64,000 nucleotides of DNA from Ceratorhiza oryzae-sativae. Taxonomy: Eukaryota > Basidiomycota > Agaricomycetes > Cantharellales > Ceratobasidiaceae. Below the pieces are notes generated by a model. It had not been told where the DNA came from, did not search any database, and was given only the letters and a program-made list of their open reading frames with translations. How positions within the stretch are numbered: the first letter of the stretch is position 1; each line of letters opens with the position of its first letter. Positions 35,920-47,873 of the stretch are shown in pieces. The stretch spans positions 1 to 64,000 of the forward strand of contig JARWMV010000253.1 of NCBI GenBank assembly GCA_030998015.1. The letters run 5' to 3'. Both the position numbers and the translations under genes were made by a program.

Positions 35920-36808
35920 ACTCCCACTCCTCCCTGCTGCATTTCTTGCACCAGTACGGAGAGCACCAGGCGCCAATTTAAAGTGGTTAAACCTGTCGGT
36001 ATTGTTTGGAAGACTGTCAAAAACCAGGTTGTCTCTTCAACCATCTCATTGGCACCAGGAGCGACAACTCCCAAGCCCAGGACTGCAAAACATACTTTGT
36101 TGCTAACCTATCCAGTATTCCCATAGACAATTCCTGGATCATGTATGTGCTGATGAACCTGAAGAAGGGCATCCCCAAGCTGTAGGGCCAATACTACCTC
36201 AACAAACTGCTGTGGGGAGATCGGGATCTGGTTCTTAACAGTTGGGGAGCATTTGAAACAGGATTCCTTGTCAATTGGTCTGATCCAGCAGCCCAGCAGG
36301 TTTCTGAGTGTGAATGAACAAGCTGCAACAAACAGTTTCTGCCAGTGACTTTGCCACAGAGTTTAGGATGAGTGCAGGAGGGCTGGAATGGTCTAATAGC
36401 ACTCTGATACCCACATTCCTTCAAGGCCGCAAGCCCTATGTCTGCAGCAAGCTGATTGAGCACACCATTGGCTGGAGCATCACCAGTTTGGATGAGCGTG
36501 ATAATGTTGCCTGTGGTATTGACAAGACCCTGTTCGAGGCATGCAAGGAAACGCAGTCAGCCTCCAAGTACTTTGCTCAGAGTACTTTCAAACTCACCAG
36601 TGCAAGATCAGGTGGTTTTGGGACTGTAGACATCTGGGAGAAGCGCAGGAAGTCAGCACATAGCCCCAAATGCAGTAATTCTAGCCATATGTTTGAAAAT
36701 TGCCCAAATAGGTGGAAACTGAAGGCTGAGGAACGTCCAAAGGCAGTCTCAGGGAAGGTTGGAAGCCTGATTGATCTACAGGAACCTGCAGACTTGGGAA
36801 AAGCCTAA
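35920..36808 (+). pseudogene. Ty3/gypsy gag remnant (element C)
   Basis: Encodes the structural protein of a retrotransposon. Readable parts are KKGIPKL then YYLNKLLWGDRDLVLNSWGAF, a frameshift near 36315, then SDFATEFRMSAGGLEW, a conserved Gag word, FLQGRKPYVCSKLIEH and a Lys-rich tail. The expected zinc knuckle has decayed to CSNSSHMFENC (CX7-like, His kept, one Cys lost). The last frame ends at TAA 36808. Matches the gag of basidiomycete Ty3 elements in word order; the 5' half is poor. Confidence 0.65.
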
Positions 36809-36880
36809 TGTAGCTCATCTTAACTGTGTCTGGTGCTGCGATTCCTCCCACAATGTTATCAAAACCACTTATCTTTTCTG

Positions 36881-37259
36881 TGTCACAACCGACAACATGT
36901 AGACGGCAGGGAGAATCCCTAGAGGGAAATACTTAGTCTCAGAGCAGTGGAAAAGGTGAATAGACCAGGTAAAGCGCGCTGGAGACCAGAGACACTTCAC
37001 AGACTTGCTTAAATACTATATCGGGCAAAAATAGCATGCAACACGTAAGTACAAGCAACGGCTAATGCAGTACAAGTGACAGGAAGCGATTGTAAGCAAG
37101 TATAAGCGAGAATAAGCAAGGGCAAGTGAAACAAGCGAGAGCTGGTGAAAATGGAAGCAAATGCAAAAGTGCACGTTGCAAAAAGCAAGCAAAATCAAGG
37201 AAACACAAGAGAGATATCACAAATGAAATCAATAACATGTCAGAGCAAGGCTTGTGAAA
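36881..37259 (-). mobile_element. Solo LTR family A, copy 6, with TSD
   Basis: 379 bp, on the plus strand from TGTCACAACCGACAACATG to GCAAGGCTTGTGAAA, flanked by the perfect duplication TTCTG (36876-36880 and 37260-37264). It sits between gag and protease remnants of element C, in the opposite orientation, and is therefore a later insertion. Confidence 0.92.
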
Positions 37260-37262
37260 TTC

Positions 37263-37548
37263 TGCAATCCAATCCAAATCATTGCTCCTAATCACTCTTG
37301 ACAATGACATGATCACAGGCTCTAATTCAGCTCTGATAAACTCTGGATCCTCTGCCAAATTCATTGAACCTTAACACGCGTGTTGTCTGTCCATTCCCTT
37401 CAGAGAACTCAGTGCCCATCTATAGGTTGTTGGGATTAATGGCAAGGAAGTCAGGGACTTGGTCCACTTCAAAAGCACGCTCAAATTCACTGTACATTAA
37501 CATTCCTTCACTGCAATATTCTTTTGTCTAACTCTTGGTGACTAGCAC
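37263..37548 (+). pseudogene. Retroviral-type aspartic protease remnant (element C)
   Basis: Reads SALINSGSSAKFIEP, the active-site segment of a Ty3 protease with the catalytic Asp changed to Asn (expected IDSGA), then LSIPFRELSAHL and the strand ending VHFKSTLKFTVH. Three in-frame stops. It continues element C after the inserted LTR and is interrupted again at 37549. Confidence 0.6.
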
Positions 37549-37940
37549 TTTCACAAGCCTTGCTCCTAACATGCTCATTGATTGCAATTGCAATATTTCT
37601 CTCTTATTTCCTTAATGTTGCCTGCTTCTTGCAATGTATGCTATTACATGTGCTTCCGTTCTTGCTTGTTCTTGCTTCTCTCACTTATACTCGCTTAGAT
37701 TCACTTCCTGTCACTTGTAATGCTGCTAGCCCTCGCTTGTAGTTACGCCTCCCTTTTGATACTTGTACTGAACAGGATTTAAGCAAGTCTGTGAAGTGTC
37801 CCTGATATCAAGAGCGCTTCACCTGGTCATCGCACATCTCTTATTGCTCTCAAACTGCCTCTCTTTGCCCCAAGCTCTTTTGCAGTACTTTCCAAAGCTC
37901 TGGTCTCATCTAAACAGGCTACAAGTCATCTGTGGTGACA
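37549..37940 (+). mobile_element. LTR family A, copy 7
   Basis: 392 bp from a changed TTTCACAAGCCTTGCTCC to TCATCTGTGGTGACA, with TATA-like GGATTTAAGCAAGTC. It splits the protease of element C from the segment reading DIILGIPWL. No target duplication is visible. Confidence 0.8.
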
Positions 37941-39490
37941 GGGATATCATTTTAGGCATTCCCTGGCTACTGCAGGCCAACATGAATGAGAAGTGGTCAA
38001 ACATGACCATCAGAATAGCTAATACGCTCTCAGGGCAGATTGCAGATGTCACCAACACTGTGAAGATCCCCCCTGAGTTCCAAGAGTTCCAGAAAATCAT
38101 TGGGGAAGAGCTATGCACTTCCTTACCCACCCCCACAGGCCATTTGGTTGAGCATTTCCCATGGAAGAGGGCAAGGATGTGCCTTGGGGCCTTGTCAACC
38201 GAATGACTCCAGCTGAAACAGCAGCACTCAGGAAACACCTTGATACAGAGCTCACAAGTCGCAGGATCTATTCCAGCACCTCCCCTTCAGGTGCTCCAGT
38301 TATGTTTGTCTGGAAGGCTGATGGCCTCCTGCGCCTTGCGGTTGATTATTGGCAACTGAATAATATCACCATGAAGGACCGCCATGCACTTTGTATCAGG
38401 TTGAGCTCATTGAGACAATCCAATGTGCAAAGATCATCTCCAAGGTGAATTTCTGTTCAAGATATAACAATGTGTGCATTCAGGAATGGGACGAACAGAA
38501 AACAGCATTCTGCACCAAGTATGGGCTGTTCAAATATCTGGTCATGCCATTTAGCCTCACAAAGGCACCTGCAGTTTTCCAGCACTTCTTGAATGACATC
38601 TACAGGGACAGCTTAGACATCTTTATCGCTGCCTACCTGAATGACATCCTGATCGTCTCCAACACCTGGGAGGAGCATTCTGGATATGTCATGGAGCTTC
38701 TGACGCGTTTGCAGATGCATAACATATTCTGAAACCCTGAGAAGTGCCATTGTGCAGTCACCTCTGTCACCTACGTTGGCTTGGCGATTACTCCTCAAGG
38801 AATCTCAATCAAGAAGGAGAATGTCATGGCATGCCTGGAATTGCCAGCTCCTGTCACATTGAAACTAGTGCAGAGGTTCCTGTGATTTGGAAACTTCTAC
38901 TGCTGCTTCATTGCCAAATTTGGCAAATTGGCAAGACCTCTCTTGCTCTGACACGCCTGAACGCCCCATGGCACTGTGTAGAGGAGCAGCGAGCAGCATT
39001 TGAAGGCATCAAACAGGCAATTTCATCAGAACCTATGCTTGCACACCCAAATGAGGATGAACCACATCTTCTGGAAACCAATGCTTTTGGCACTGCAATG
39101 GGTGCCGCCCTTTCACGGTGACAAGAAGACGGACCCATGCACCCTGTGACCTTAATGTCCACCAGCTTCTTGCTGCCCAACTAAATTTACGACAATCATT
39201 ACAAGGCACTTCTGGCTATCATTTGGCTGTTTGAAAGCTGGTGCAAATTTTCCTAGAGGAAACAAAGCACCCAGACACCATCTTAACAGATCACAAGTAT
39301 CTGGAGAACTGGAGGACTTTCAGGAAATTGAACTAACGTCATGCGCGCCAGCACCTCATTCTGGCATCAAATAACTTTGTCACTGAACACAGGCCAGGTA
39401 AACAGTCAGAGAAACAAGATGCACTCTCACAGCGGCCAAATCACATCCCTCCAGAGCCTGAGCCTCAGATAAGGCTCCTACAACACCTGT
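37941..39490 (+). pseudogene. Ty3/gypsy reverse transcriptase-RNase H remnant (element C)
   Basis: The order is protease end (DIILGIPWLLQANM), RT fingers (LDTELTSRRIYSSTSPSGAP, VDYWQLNNIT), motif A decayed to SKVNFCSRYN (catalytic Asp lost), KTAFCTKYGLFKYLVMPFSL, then the YxDD box as YLNDILIVS (38634-38660) with the first Asp changed to Asn. RNase H follows (MSTSFLLPN, YKALLAIIWLFESW, LTDHKYLENWRTF, RPGKQSEKQDALS). Frameshifts lie near 38160 and 38395, with TGA, TAA and other stops. Both catalytic carboxylates examined are lost, so it is inactive. Confidence 0.88.
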
Positions 39491-39504
39491 GTGTTGGCAG
39501 AGCA

Positions 39505-40223
39505 GTGGATATGTCATCCCCACTTATCTCCCTGATCAAAGAGGCATTGTCAGAGGATCCTAGCCTGGAAGTCATTATGTCTACTGTTGCCAGTGCAGAG
39601 AATATGCCCCAATCCGTTGCAGTAGAGCGTGAAGAAAATTCTATGCAGGATGGAGTGTGGTTGTATCAAAGCAGAGTTGTTGTCCCTGATGAGCCTGATG
39701 TAAAACGGAGCTTGCTGTTTCATTTCCATGTTTCTCCAGCTGCAGGCCACTAAGGACACATGTGCATGCTGGAGATGTTGTCAAAACACTACTACTGGCC
39801 AGGCATGAAGTTCCAGGGCAATCGTTACATAGACTCCTGTGAAATCGGCCACAGGAGCAAGAGATGTGCAAAACACTTTGCTCTGCAACCTCTCCCTGTT
39901 CCTGCTGGGCGCTGGAGGACCGTTCATATGGTTACATTGTTCAGCTGCCCTAATCAAGAGGTTTTGACCATTATAGAGCGCTTCTCCAAGACAATCCATG
40001 TGATTCCTTGCAGTGAGGTGTCAGCAGCAGACTATGTTGCAGAAATATTCCTGCATCATGTCTGGAAGCTACATAGAACACCCAGAACCACTTTGTCAGA
40101 CCTCATCCAATGCACGGTTCCTGAAGGCAATCTACAAATTGCTCCAGATTGACCCCAAGTTCTCAACAGCCTAACATCTTTGGATTGACAGACAAACTGA
40201 AATCAAGAATCAGCTGGCAGAGG
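39505..40223 (+). pseudogene. Ty3/gypsy integrase remnant, truncated (element C)
   Basis: The linker and zinc-binding part read LLFHFHVSPAAGH, HYYWPGMKFQG and CEIGHRSK, then the core begins (VLTIIERFSKTIHVIP, FLHHVWKLHRTPRTTLSD). The sequence fades near 40200 (PKFSTA, RQTEIKNQLAE) and is cut by an inverted LTR at 40224. The third acidic residue region is reduced to RQTEI. TAA at 39751-39753 and a frameshift near 40110 are present. Confidence 0.8.
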
Positions 40224-40723
40224 TGTCACAACCAACAACTTGTAGATGGCTGGGAGAATCCCTGAAGGTGATACTAGGTATGCTGTGCCAGAATAGATTT
40301 TTGTAATAGTCTTCATTCCTGCAATTACAATTTGTATAGTCCTGCACCTGCCAGAATTTAGAATTCATTCTGGCACAGCATCCCTAGGTGATACTGGCTC
40401 TCAGAGTAGTGGAATGAGTGAATAGATAAGATAAAGCGCTCTAGAGACCAGAGATGCTTCACAGAATTGCTTAAATACTATTTCGGACTAATATGTCAAG
40501 GGACATGTAAGTACAAGCAACAGTTCGCGATGTACATGTGACAGGAAGCAAGTAGAAGTGAGTAGAAGTGAGAATAGGAAAGAATAATTGAGACAAGCAA
40601 GAACAGGCAAAAATGGAAGCACATCCACAAGTACATGTTGCAGGGAGCAGGCAAAATTGAGGAAACCAGAGAGAGATATCACAAATTAAATCAATGAACA
40701 TGTCAGGAGCAAGGCTTGTGACA
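40224..40723 (-). mobile_element. LTR family A, copy 8, carrying a MITE
   Basis: Plus-strand borders are TGTCACAACCAACAACTTG and GCAAGGCTTGTGACA. Removing the 112-bp MITE and one 8-bp target copy leaves 380 bp, the normal family length. It truncates the integrase of element C. No target duplication matches (AGAGG and TTCCT). Confidence 0.85.
40267..40394. mobile_element. hAT-type MITE family 2, copy 1 (112 bp + TSD)
   Basis: Element 40275-40386 starts TAGGTATGCTGTGCCAGAAT and ends ATTCTGGCACAGCATCCCTA, flanked by the perfect 8-bp duplication GGTGATAC (40267-40274 and 40387-40394). It differs at three positions from the copy at 51957-52068. It landed inside an LTR of family A. Confidence 0.93.
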
Positions 40724-40896
40724 TTCCTTCAGGGCATATCACACATATCACAACTGACTGGTATAGAGCACTTAGTTCTCAAGCATTGGTATCTTCCTAT
40801 CATTGAAGGCACACCAGGCTCTCATCAATGATTCTGTTGTCCAAGCTGCTAGGGCAGCAATGGATATGACATACCTGGTGCAACTTCCAACCCAGT

Positions 40897-41309
40897 TGTC
40901 ACAAGCCTTGCTCCTGGCATGTTCATCAATTTCATTTGCAATATCTCTCTCTCATTTCCTTGATTTTGCCTGCTCCTTGCAATGTGTGCTTGTGCATGTG
41001 CTTCAATTTTCGCCTGTTCTTGCTTGTCTCACTTGTTCTTGCCTGTTCTTGCTTATACTTGCTTATATTTGCTTCCTGTTGCTTGTACTATGCTAGCTGT
41101 CGCTTGTACTTTACTCGTCGCTTGCCATATCAGCCTCACATAGTATTTACGCAATTCTGTGATGCTTATATGGTCTCCAGAGTGCTTTACCTTGTCATTT
41201 CACCCAATCCACTACTCTGAAAGATACCTCTCCTCATCCTGGGGCTCTACTGCAGCTCTTACCACCTCCAGTGATTCTCCAAACCATCTACAAGTCATTG
41301 GTTGTGACA
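40897..41309 (+). mobile_element. LTR family A, copy 9
   Basis: 413 bp from TGTCACAAGCCTTGCTCCTG to GTCATTGGTTGTGACA, with repeated TTGCTT words and a TATA-like AGTATTTACG. The short gap before it (40724-40896) may hold integrase leftovers, but nothing identifiable. Flanks do not match, so the target duplication is lost. Confidence 0.85.
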
Positions 41310-42290
41310 TGAGCGAGCAGCCACAGATAATGTGAAGGTACTGCGGCGGTGCTGAGAAACCGGCTCCAGCACCTCACTTGGACAAATATTTTTGTGCTTC
41401 CTTTCTGCAGTAACAACCATGAGTGTGTGAGGTTCATTTGTTTCCTGTCTATGTATATTTTGCCAACTATAATGAAAGCCAGTGAGGTCATATTTGTGAC
41501 TGAAGATCTCTCCATAGTTGAGTATGGTAACTATTCTGACAGTCCGAGGCCCTTTAGTTAAACAGCAACCATTCCCAGATGTAAGCAGTTCAGCATGAGA
41601 GGGAGTGATCATGGCAATCTTGTTTTCAGCTGCATACCCAATCCAACATGGTTGGACTTATCAAGGTGTGGTGAACTACGAAAGTATAATAATATCCAAA
41701 GCAAAGAGAACAGTCATCTTGGGAAGGCACAATGTCAGATATTTGATGCATGTGACACAACACATGTGGAGGAAACATAACAGGAGCAGGTCAAGGAATA
41801 AATACACATTACTGGACACTATAGCATAGCCCAACCTATCACGTCATGAGGGAGAGGGCAGCCGTGGGAAATTGAGAACAGAAATAAATCATTGCCTGTA
41901 TGGATCACCCCATGTGAAAAGCAGGTGACACACATCATTGCATATGCTCAGAAAGCTGAAACAACTACTGTTGATGTGAATCAGGTGTGCTGAAACCCTC
42001 AATCACTTGTGAGCTGTGACAGGTTCTGGAAGGTTCCAGCTACATAAAGAACCAGTTTTGGTGACCTGGTTGCAGGGTAAGTGCGATATGGTTGCTGTAA
42101 CCAGTGAACACATTGATAACAGTGTGATTGGCACAAAGCTGTTGAAGGCCAGAGGTAGAAATGGAACGATGTTTTATCATTACTGCAGCTGCCACAAACA
42201 TATCATATTGAGTCTGCAGCCTTGGCCCATGGTTTGCAAGTGCATGCAAAACAGGATGCTTGCCAGTGGGTCTCAGCACAAACAAATTTC
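41310..42290 (-). pseudogene. Unidentified coding remnant
   Basis: Minus-strand frames at 42285-42040 and 41612-41295 have ordinary protein composition (for example VINVFTGYSNHIALTLQPG and TVRIVTILNYGEIFSHKYD) and lie in the same direction. The part between them is broken by stops. No family was recognised; it could be a decayed host gene or transposon gene. Confidence 0.3.
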
Positions 42291-42413
42291 ATGTCAGATG
42301 TTCTATAGTCACATACAAAGATACAGTGAACAGCAACAACTCCATAATGGCTCCTTCATTAATATTTACAAAGGAAGAATGAGCTTTCAATCTAGCATAT
42401 CTACTGCACTGGC

Positions 42414-42938
42414 TGTCATGGCTTAGACCCTGAGCACAAATTTACTCTACTTCATTATGATTTTATGTTTATCTCTATTTTTCTGCTTTTTGGACAACTC
42501 CCATTTATTCAGATATATGAATAGAATTATTGACTGAGTCATGTGACCTTGTTGTTGTTGACCAGTGTTGTTGTATTCTGGAATATTCTGTTGATGTGGC
42601 ACCATCCCTCATATTGTACAATTTTGTCCAGCTTTGTATTTCACATGTACAGCCTTCCTGTTCAATATATAAGTGGAGTCTGAGAGCCTTAATCCTCAGA
42701 ACTCAACCTCCTGTCAAACACATACCTTCTACCTGTGTGGTCACCAAGCCAAGCAGCTTCTGCCCAGTGCTCTTCAGCACAAGTGCACATCTAAACCCCT
42801 CTGCATGTTGTCATAACCATCCTCCTAACTGCATGTCCCTACTTAGACATTGAAGTCTTGATCCTCAGTGTTTTAGCCCTTGAAGCTGCCTTCACCTCAC
42901 AAGTGTTAGGCATCACATTCAGGTTGTTGGCTCTGACA
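42414..42938 (+). mobile_element. Solo LTR family B, plus copy
   Basis: 525 bp from TGTCATGGCTTAGACCCTG to GTTGGCTCTGACA. It contains an ATATATAAGTGGAG TATA-like box and is collinear with the minus copy at 25762-26276. Flanks CTGGC and GTGGC match at four of five bases. Confidence 0.85.
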
Positions 42939-42959
42939 GTGGCTCCAGCTGAAGGGATC

Positions 42960-43500
42960 AGCAAAAGAACAGGACAAACATGGCAAATTCTTCAGCCTGA
43001 AGGACAGGCTTGTCAATCAAGTGATTGAAGCCTTTTACAATCAGTTTCTGGGGCACAACATGGATCGCAGTCCTGAAGGCACACATTTCTGTAGCCAGGA
43101 CATACACAATACCCTGCATACAGTGCATGGACTAGGGTTCATAGATGTGCCAACCTGAATATGTCAGAAAAGCATATTCAATGCTTGTTTTACAACAATG
43201 CAATAACATGGCTGGAAGACAATCTATGACTGAAAAATACACAAGTATTCCTTGTTACACCTGCTATTCACACCGTGGTTTGCAGAGCAGATTTTGCAGG
43301 AAAGAGGAGAGCTTCCTGCTGGAGTGAGTTGTCAGGACGCTCTGGATGCTTATAATGCTGCAGTGGACAAAGTGCTAGCCAGGATGAAGGCTGCAGATCC
43401 TGCTGTGATATGTGAGCTGAAGCACACAGCGCGGAAGTTGTGTGAGAAATATCTATTGCTGTTTCATCAGCAGGCAGAGGAAATTCAAAATGTGTAAGCA
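42960..43500 (+). pseudogene. Unidentified coding remnant
   Basis: The best part is a plus-strand frame ending at TAA 43497 that reads like an alpha-helical protein (AYNAAVDKVLARMKAADPA, CELKHTARKLCEKYLLLF). Upstream the same direction can be followed with stops to about 42960. No domain recognised. It is bounded by LTRs of families B and A. Confidence 0.3.
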
Positions 43501-43669
43501 AACACTCTTCTACATGTCAAGGAACATCGCTGAAAGGTGTCATTCCTCACATGCAGCATAATCAAGGGCTTTTCTGCTTAGATTGCTGAAATATTGAAGG
43601 ACTGGGAGCAACATGCTGGAGCTAGGATATACCTCATGACATGTTGGAAATTGCCAGCAGGTGGTCCTG

Positions 43670-44082
43670 TGTCACAACTGACAACTTGTATATGGTTGGT
43701 GGAGGTCATTACAGTAAAAGGAGCTGTAAGCAGTCCCCTGGGATGGGGAGAAGATGTTGCAGACCATTAGAGTGGGTAAAACGACAAGGTGAAGCATCCT
43801 GGAGGCCAGAGACACTTCACAAACTTGCTTAAATACTATTTGCAGATCAAATTACAAGCAAGAGCTAGCCAACAACAAGCAAACTAAGCGACAGCTAGCT
43901 GGCTAAGCGCAGTATAAGTGAGGGGAAGTGTCTACAAGTGAGGGAGAATGCAAGCAAGCAAGTCAAAGCAAGAATAGAACCATGTGCACAGGGACAAATT
44001 GTGGAGGGAAGGCAAAACAACAAACTCATAGGGGGATTACAGAGAACAATCAGTGATCATGTCAGGAGCAAGGCTTGTGACA
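43670..44082 (-). mobile_element. Solo LTR family A, copy 10, with TSD
   Basis: 413 bp on the plus strand from TGTCACAACTGACAACTTG to GCAAGGCTTGTGACA, flanked by the perfect duplication TCCTG (43665-43669 and 44083-44087). Confidence 0.92.
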
Positions 44083-44235
44083 TCCTGCTGCATTTGAGTG
44101 GTGTGATTTACCTTGTAACATGGATCCAGCACTAACTGTGCATCATAAAAGCAGGATAACGATGAATTCCAATAGCTTCATGAAAAACACTCAACAAAGC
44201 AAGGTGATGGAGCAGTGGGAATTTTGGGTAAGGTC

Positions 44236-44496
44236 TGTAAAGATAGCAGTCACATGACTGCTTATGGTTCATATATGTGTCACAAATTTTGATGTATGTC
44301 TTCCAGTCTTGTTTTTTTACTATCACCTATTGTTTCACTTGAGTAGAATATACTATCAATACACATTCTATCACTGTGCAAAGCAATTTAAGATCATTGA
44401 GTACACTTTTATTGAGGGCAGAGCCCTTGCATTTTTTGAACACTACACACATAGCAAAGCTAACCCATCCCTTGCATAATACAAGGAAATGTGACA
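44236..44496 (+). mobile_element. 5' LTR of chromovirus A
   Basis: Starts TGTAAAGATAGCAGTCACATG and is collinear for about 190 bp with the 3' LTR at 59113 (shared CATATATG, TTGATGTATGT, TTTACTATCACC, CACATTCTATCAC and TTTTATTGAGGGCAGAGCCCT). The 3' border at GTGACA 44496 is a guess from the CA end rule, because the other LTR is truncated before this point. The gag ATG is 24 bp further on. No primer-binding site could be recognised. Confidence 0.75.
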
Positions 44497-45089
44497 ATGT
44501 GATAGGTTGTTAGAGCCAATATGAGTAGCTCTGCAGGTGACAAGTCACCCACATATCCCATAGTTGGCATGTTAAACATACTGAAACAGTCCACAGTGAC
44601 CAGGTCCCTGCTTGCCAGTGGACAGGACATATCTCAGATAACCCCCAATCAGGACCAAGTAACCACTGCCCTCATACACAGTTTCCTTTGGCTCAAGTGA
44701 GTGAAAGTACAGTTGGGGCACCATCCACAGTGCCCGATTCCCCCAATAGTCAGGGAGTTTTTTGGTCCCCTCAACCTCATGAGTCATATTACATACAAGC
44801 CCTAATTGGGCCATGTCTGAGCAGATCCCAGCACAGTTCAGGAGGTACAAGGTACACTCAATCAGGTGTACTGTATGTATACATGCCTGCAGCACTGAGC
44901 CTGCCAGTAGCAGCAGGACCAAGCACATCAACCCCTAGGGCCAATATCCTGCAGAACACCTCACAACAAAGGTTGCCAACAGGTATAACCTGGGAAGAGG
45001 CCACTCAACAGCAGCATGAGCAAATAGAAATGATCACAGTGGATGCAATCCAAATGCATACATGCTCAATAGATGAGCATATGGGTAGA

Positions 45090-45306
45090 CTTAAATCTAG
45101 AGATGTCGCGCGAGAATACCGGCGCGTACCCGCACCGGATTTGCTCGGTGAGTTCGAATCCGTTGAAAAAACTGCATATATGCGCATGTTCGCGCCGCTG
45201 AGAGGTTTCCGCGCATATATACAGTTTTTTCAACGGATTCGAACTCGCCGAGCAAATCCAGTGCGGGTATGCGCCGGTATTCTCGCACGACATCTCTACT
45301 TAAATC
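45090..45306. mobile_element. hAT-type palindromic MITE, copy 2 (201 bp + TSD)
   Basis: Element 45098-45298, same family and length as 6159-6359, flanked by the perfect 8-bp duplication CTTAAATC (45090-45097 and 45299-45306). The only difference from copy 1 is C at 45288 against T at 6349, a CpG site. It is inserted in the gag of chromovirus A. Confidence 0.94.
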
Positions 45307-45796
45307 CATGATCAAGAATTTATCTATGCATATAAGGAGCATGGATAGAGCCAGCAGTGCTAGCAGTGTACACAGTGAGCATAGTTGCAGTAGTGCAAGG
45401 AGTGCAAGAAGCACTTGTGCAGAACCAGTGCCAGATTCCCAGCTAGATGATGGACTTACTGGTCAAGATGGTGTGCCCAACCAAGCACCACACCCTGGTG
45501 TGGAAATGAGGACGGACCAAGCCTGGAAGTGCCCAGGCTAGGCAAGGCCCCCACAATAGGGCAACAGGAGAACCTGTAGCTGATCACAATAAGCAATTGG
45601 CATTCCCTACCATTGAGGAAGAGCTCAATGAGAATACCACTGGGATTTACCCACAGGATGAATATGTCCAACCCCCATTTGAGGGCAAAGAACCAACTAT
45701 CATATAGGGAGTGGACAATTAAAGGTAACCAAGAGTTGCTGCTCACAATGGCAGAGAAGAGCCATTGAGCAATACATCAGTGCATAGTAGCAGCCA

Positions 45797-46325
45797 TGTC
45801 AAGACTGCTCCATCTCCTTGTCTCTATTGATTCCTTAAGTAGTGGCTATGTTGTCAGTGGTAATTTGCAGTGTATATTGATAGTATTTAGGTAGTATGTA
45901 CAGATGATCCCTGTGGCTGAGGAGATAAAGCAAGCTGGAGTCCATAGTCTTGCTTTCAATCAGTTATATACCCTCCAAGGTATGAGTCAGACTGTTCCAC
46001 AGTCTACAGTAGGTTATGAGTCACATGTGGTGTAAACAAGTGTTAAGTAAGTCACCCTTAGGGTTGTTGCAGCTCCAAATCTTAGAGAGCCATACAATGT
46101 CTAAGGGTCATGTGATTTAAGCGCTGAGATCACATGACAACTTGCTCCTTGCTCCAAGTTACAATGGAGAGAATTGCAGGAGCAAGTGAGATAACCACTG
46201 TCAGTACCAGGATAAGTGCTGCAGTCAGGTGACTGTGTTTATAGCTCATTTGACTTAGGAGAAAATGCTATAAACTATAGGCTAATTCTCTTGTTATGTT
46301 ATGGCTGTCAGTGCAGGACGTAACA
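45797..46325 (+). mobile_element. Solo LTR family D, copy 1
   Basis: 529 bp from TGTCAAGACTGCTCCATC to CAGTGCAGGACGTAACA, collinear with the copy at 53006-53643. Flanks AGCCA (45792-45796) and AGCTG (46326-46330) are both one CpG transition from AGCCG, so they are probably a decayed 5-bp target duplication. It splits gag of chromovirus A. Confidence 0.85.
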
Positions 46326-47873
46326 AGCTGATTGTTCACCACAGATGCACCATTAGTCCATGCACCAGAGGAGCATGAAATTTGCCCCCAGCAGCAGTGC
46401 AAACAATGAAGGATACCTGCTGTGAGCAGGCTGGGTGATGGGTGACATATGTTGCTAGTAGGGACAGGTGAACTAACACCCCAAGCCCCATATCCTATGG
46501 GCTGCAAGACTCCAAGTTGCACTTGCACATGTATGTGCAAATTGCAGGTAGTTAATTATACTGAGCAACACTTGGTGAGTTATTACACTCAAGCCCATGA
46601 TAGGCTTGCATGAGGGAATGCCCTGAATGTGGGGACAACAGGACAAACCACTTCTGTAGTCCCAATGTCCACCCTATGGTGTCCTGTGGCTATCAGCAGC
46701 CCTCAGATTCAACCCTGTGCTTCAGGGTACCCAATAGGGACTGTCCCAATGGACAGTATATTGTGTATGATAATTAATACACTGAGAGTACATGAGAATG
46801 ACATGGACACCCAGAAAAATCTGGGAAAAAGAGGTTTGAAATTAGACCCACCCCTGTCTGACAACAGTATGGCAAAACTTCCAGATTTCAAAGAATGGGT
46901 GGGCAGATTACTCTGCAATTTTAGAATGAGTGGCCTATGCAGCCTCACAGTACTTCATAATAATAATCAAGTGAATGTCATTGGACACCTTTCTGTTGGT
47001 AAGGCACAAATCTGGTTCCACAAGATTGTGGAAAAGAGCAAATATGGTCCTGAAGGATGGACCACCCTGGAAGTAATCCAAGGATTACAGTGTAGATTCT
47101 TGACTATGTGAAGCACCACTATAGTGGCACATGAGTTCTGCACCCTCAAGCAGGGTACCATGGATGCTCAGGAGCTCTATGAAGAGCTTGGATTATTGGG
47201 TGATCAACAGCCAATCCCACTGGATAACCTTACATTTGTGTTAAGGTACATGAATTCACTACATGAGCCCATCAGGCATCTGGTCAACTGGAACAGCTTT
47301 CATGCAGTTCATGATTATGACAACATCACAGAGCTAGTCCATAGTGCTGTGGACATGGAGATCACCCTCATCATGGCGAGGGAAGAAAAAGATCCCAACC
47401 CAACAGTTGGGCAGAGTCAAAGTGATCAAAAGATTGATTGTAAAGGCAAGAATTGCCAGCAGGGGACATGGTGGGAAAAGCCAAGGCCCTTGTATGCTAC
47501 AAGGGAATTTGAGCAACAGTCAAGGACCATAGCTGAATTGTCCACTAGGGACAAGAAAAAGCCCCTGCTCAAAGGGGAGGCAGATTTAATCTGCTATAAA
47601 TGCAGGAAGAAGGGCCACATTGCCCCTCACTGCCCCTCAAAAGGGGCTATCACTGCTGAGACTGTAGAGCCTTTTATTGAGGAGGGAGAACCCCCTGAGG
47701 ATGAGGCAATCAATGTAGTGATGGCCTATGTGTCAACCTTTGAATTGGAGGAAGAAAGCTCCTCAGAGGTGACCACCCCTGTCACCCCCTCACTGATTAC
47801 TCATGCAGTGACAATGAAGATTCCATATGGAATCAATTCACAGCAAAATACAACCATATCACTGCCCATGCAG

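Noticed and set aside
45097..45414. ORFs on both strands across the MITE
   Set aside because: They are nearly identical to ORFs at 6158-6349 because the palindromic MITE reads alike in both directions.
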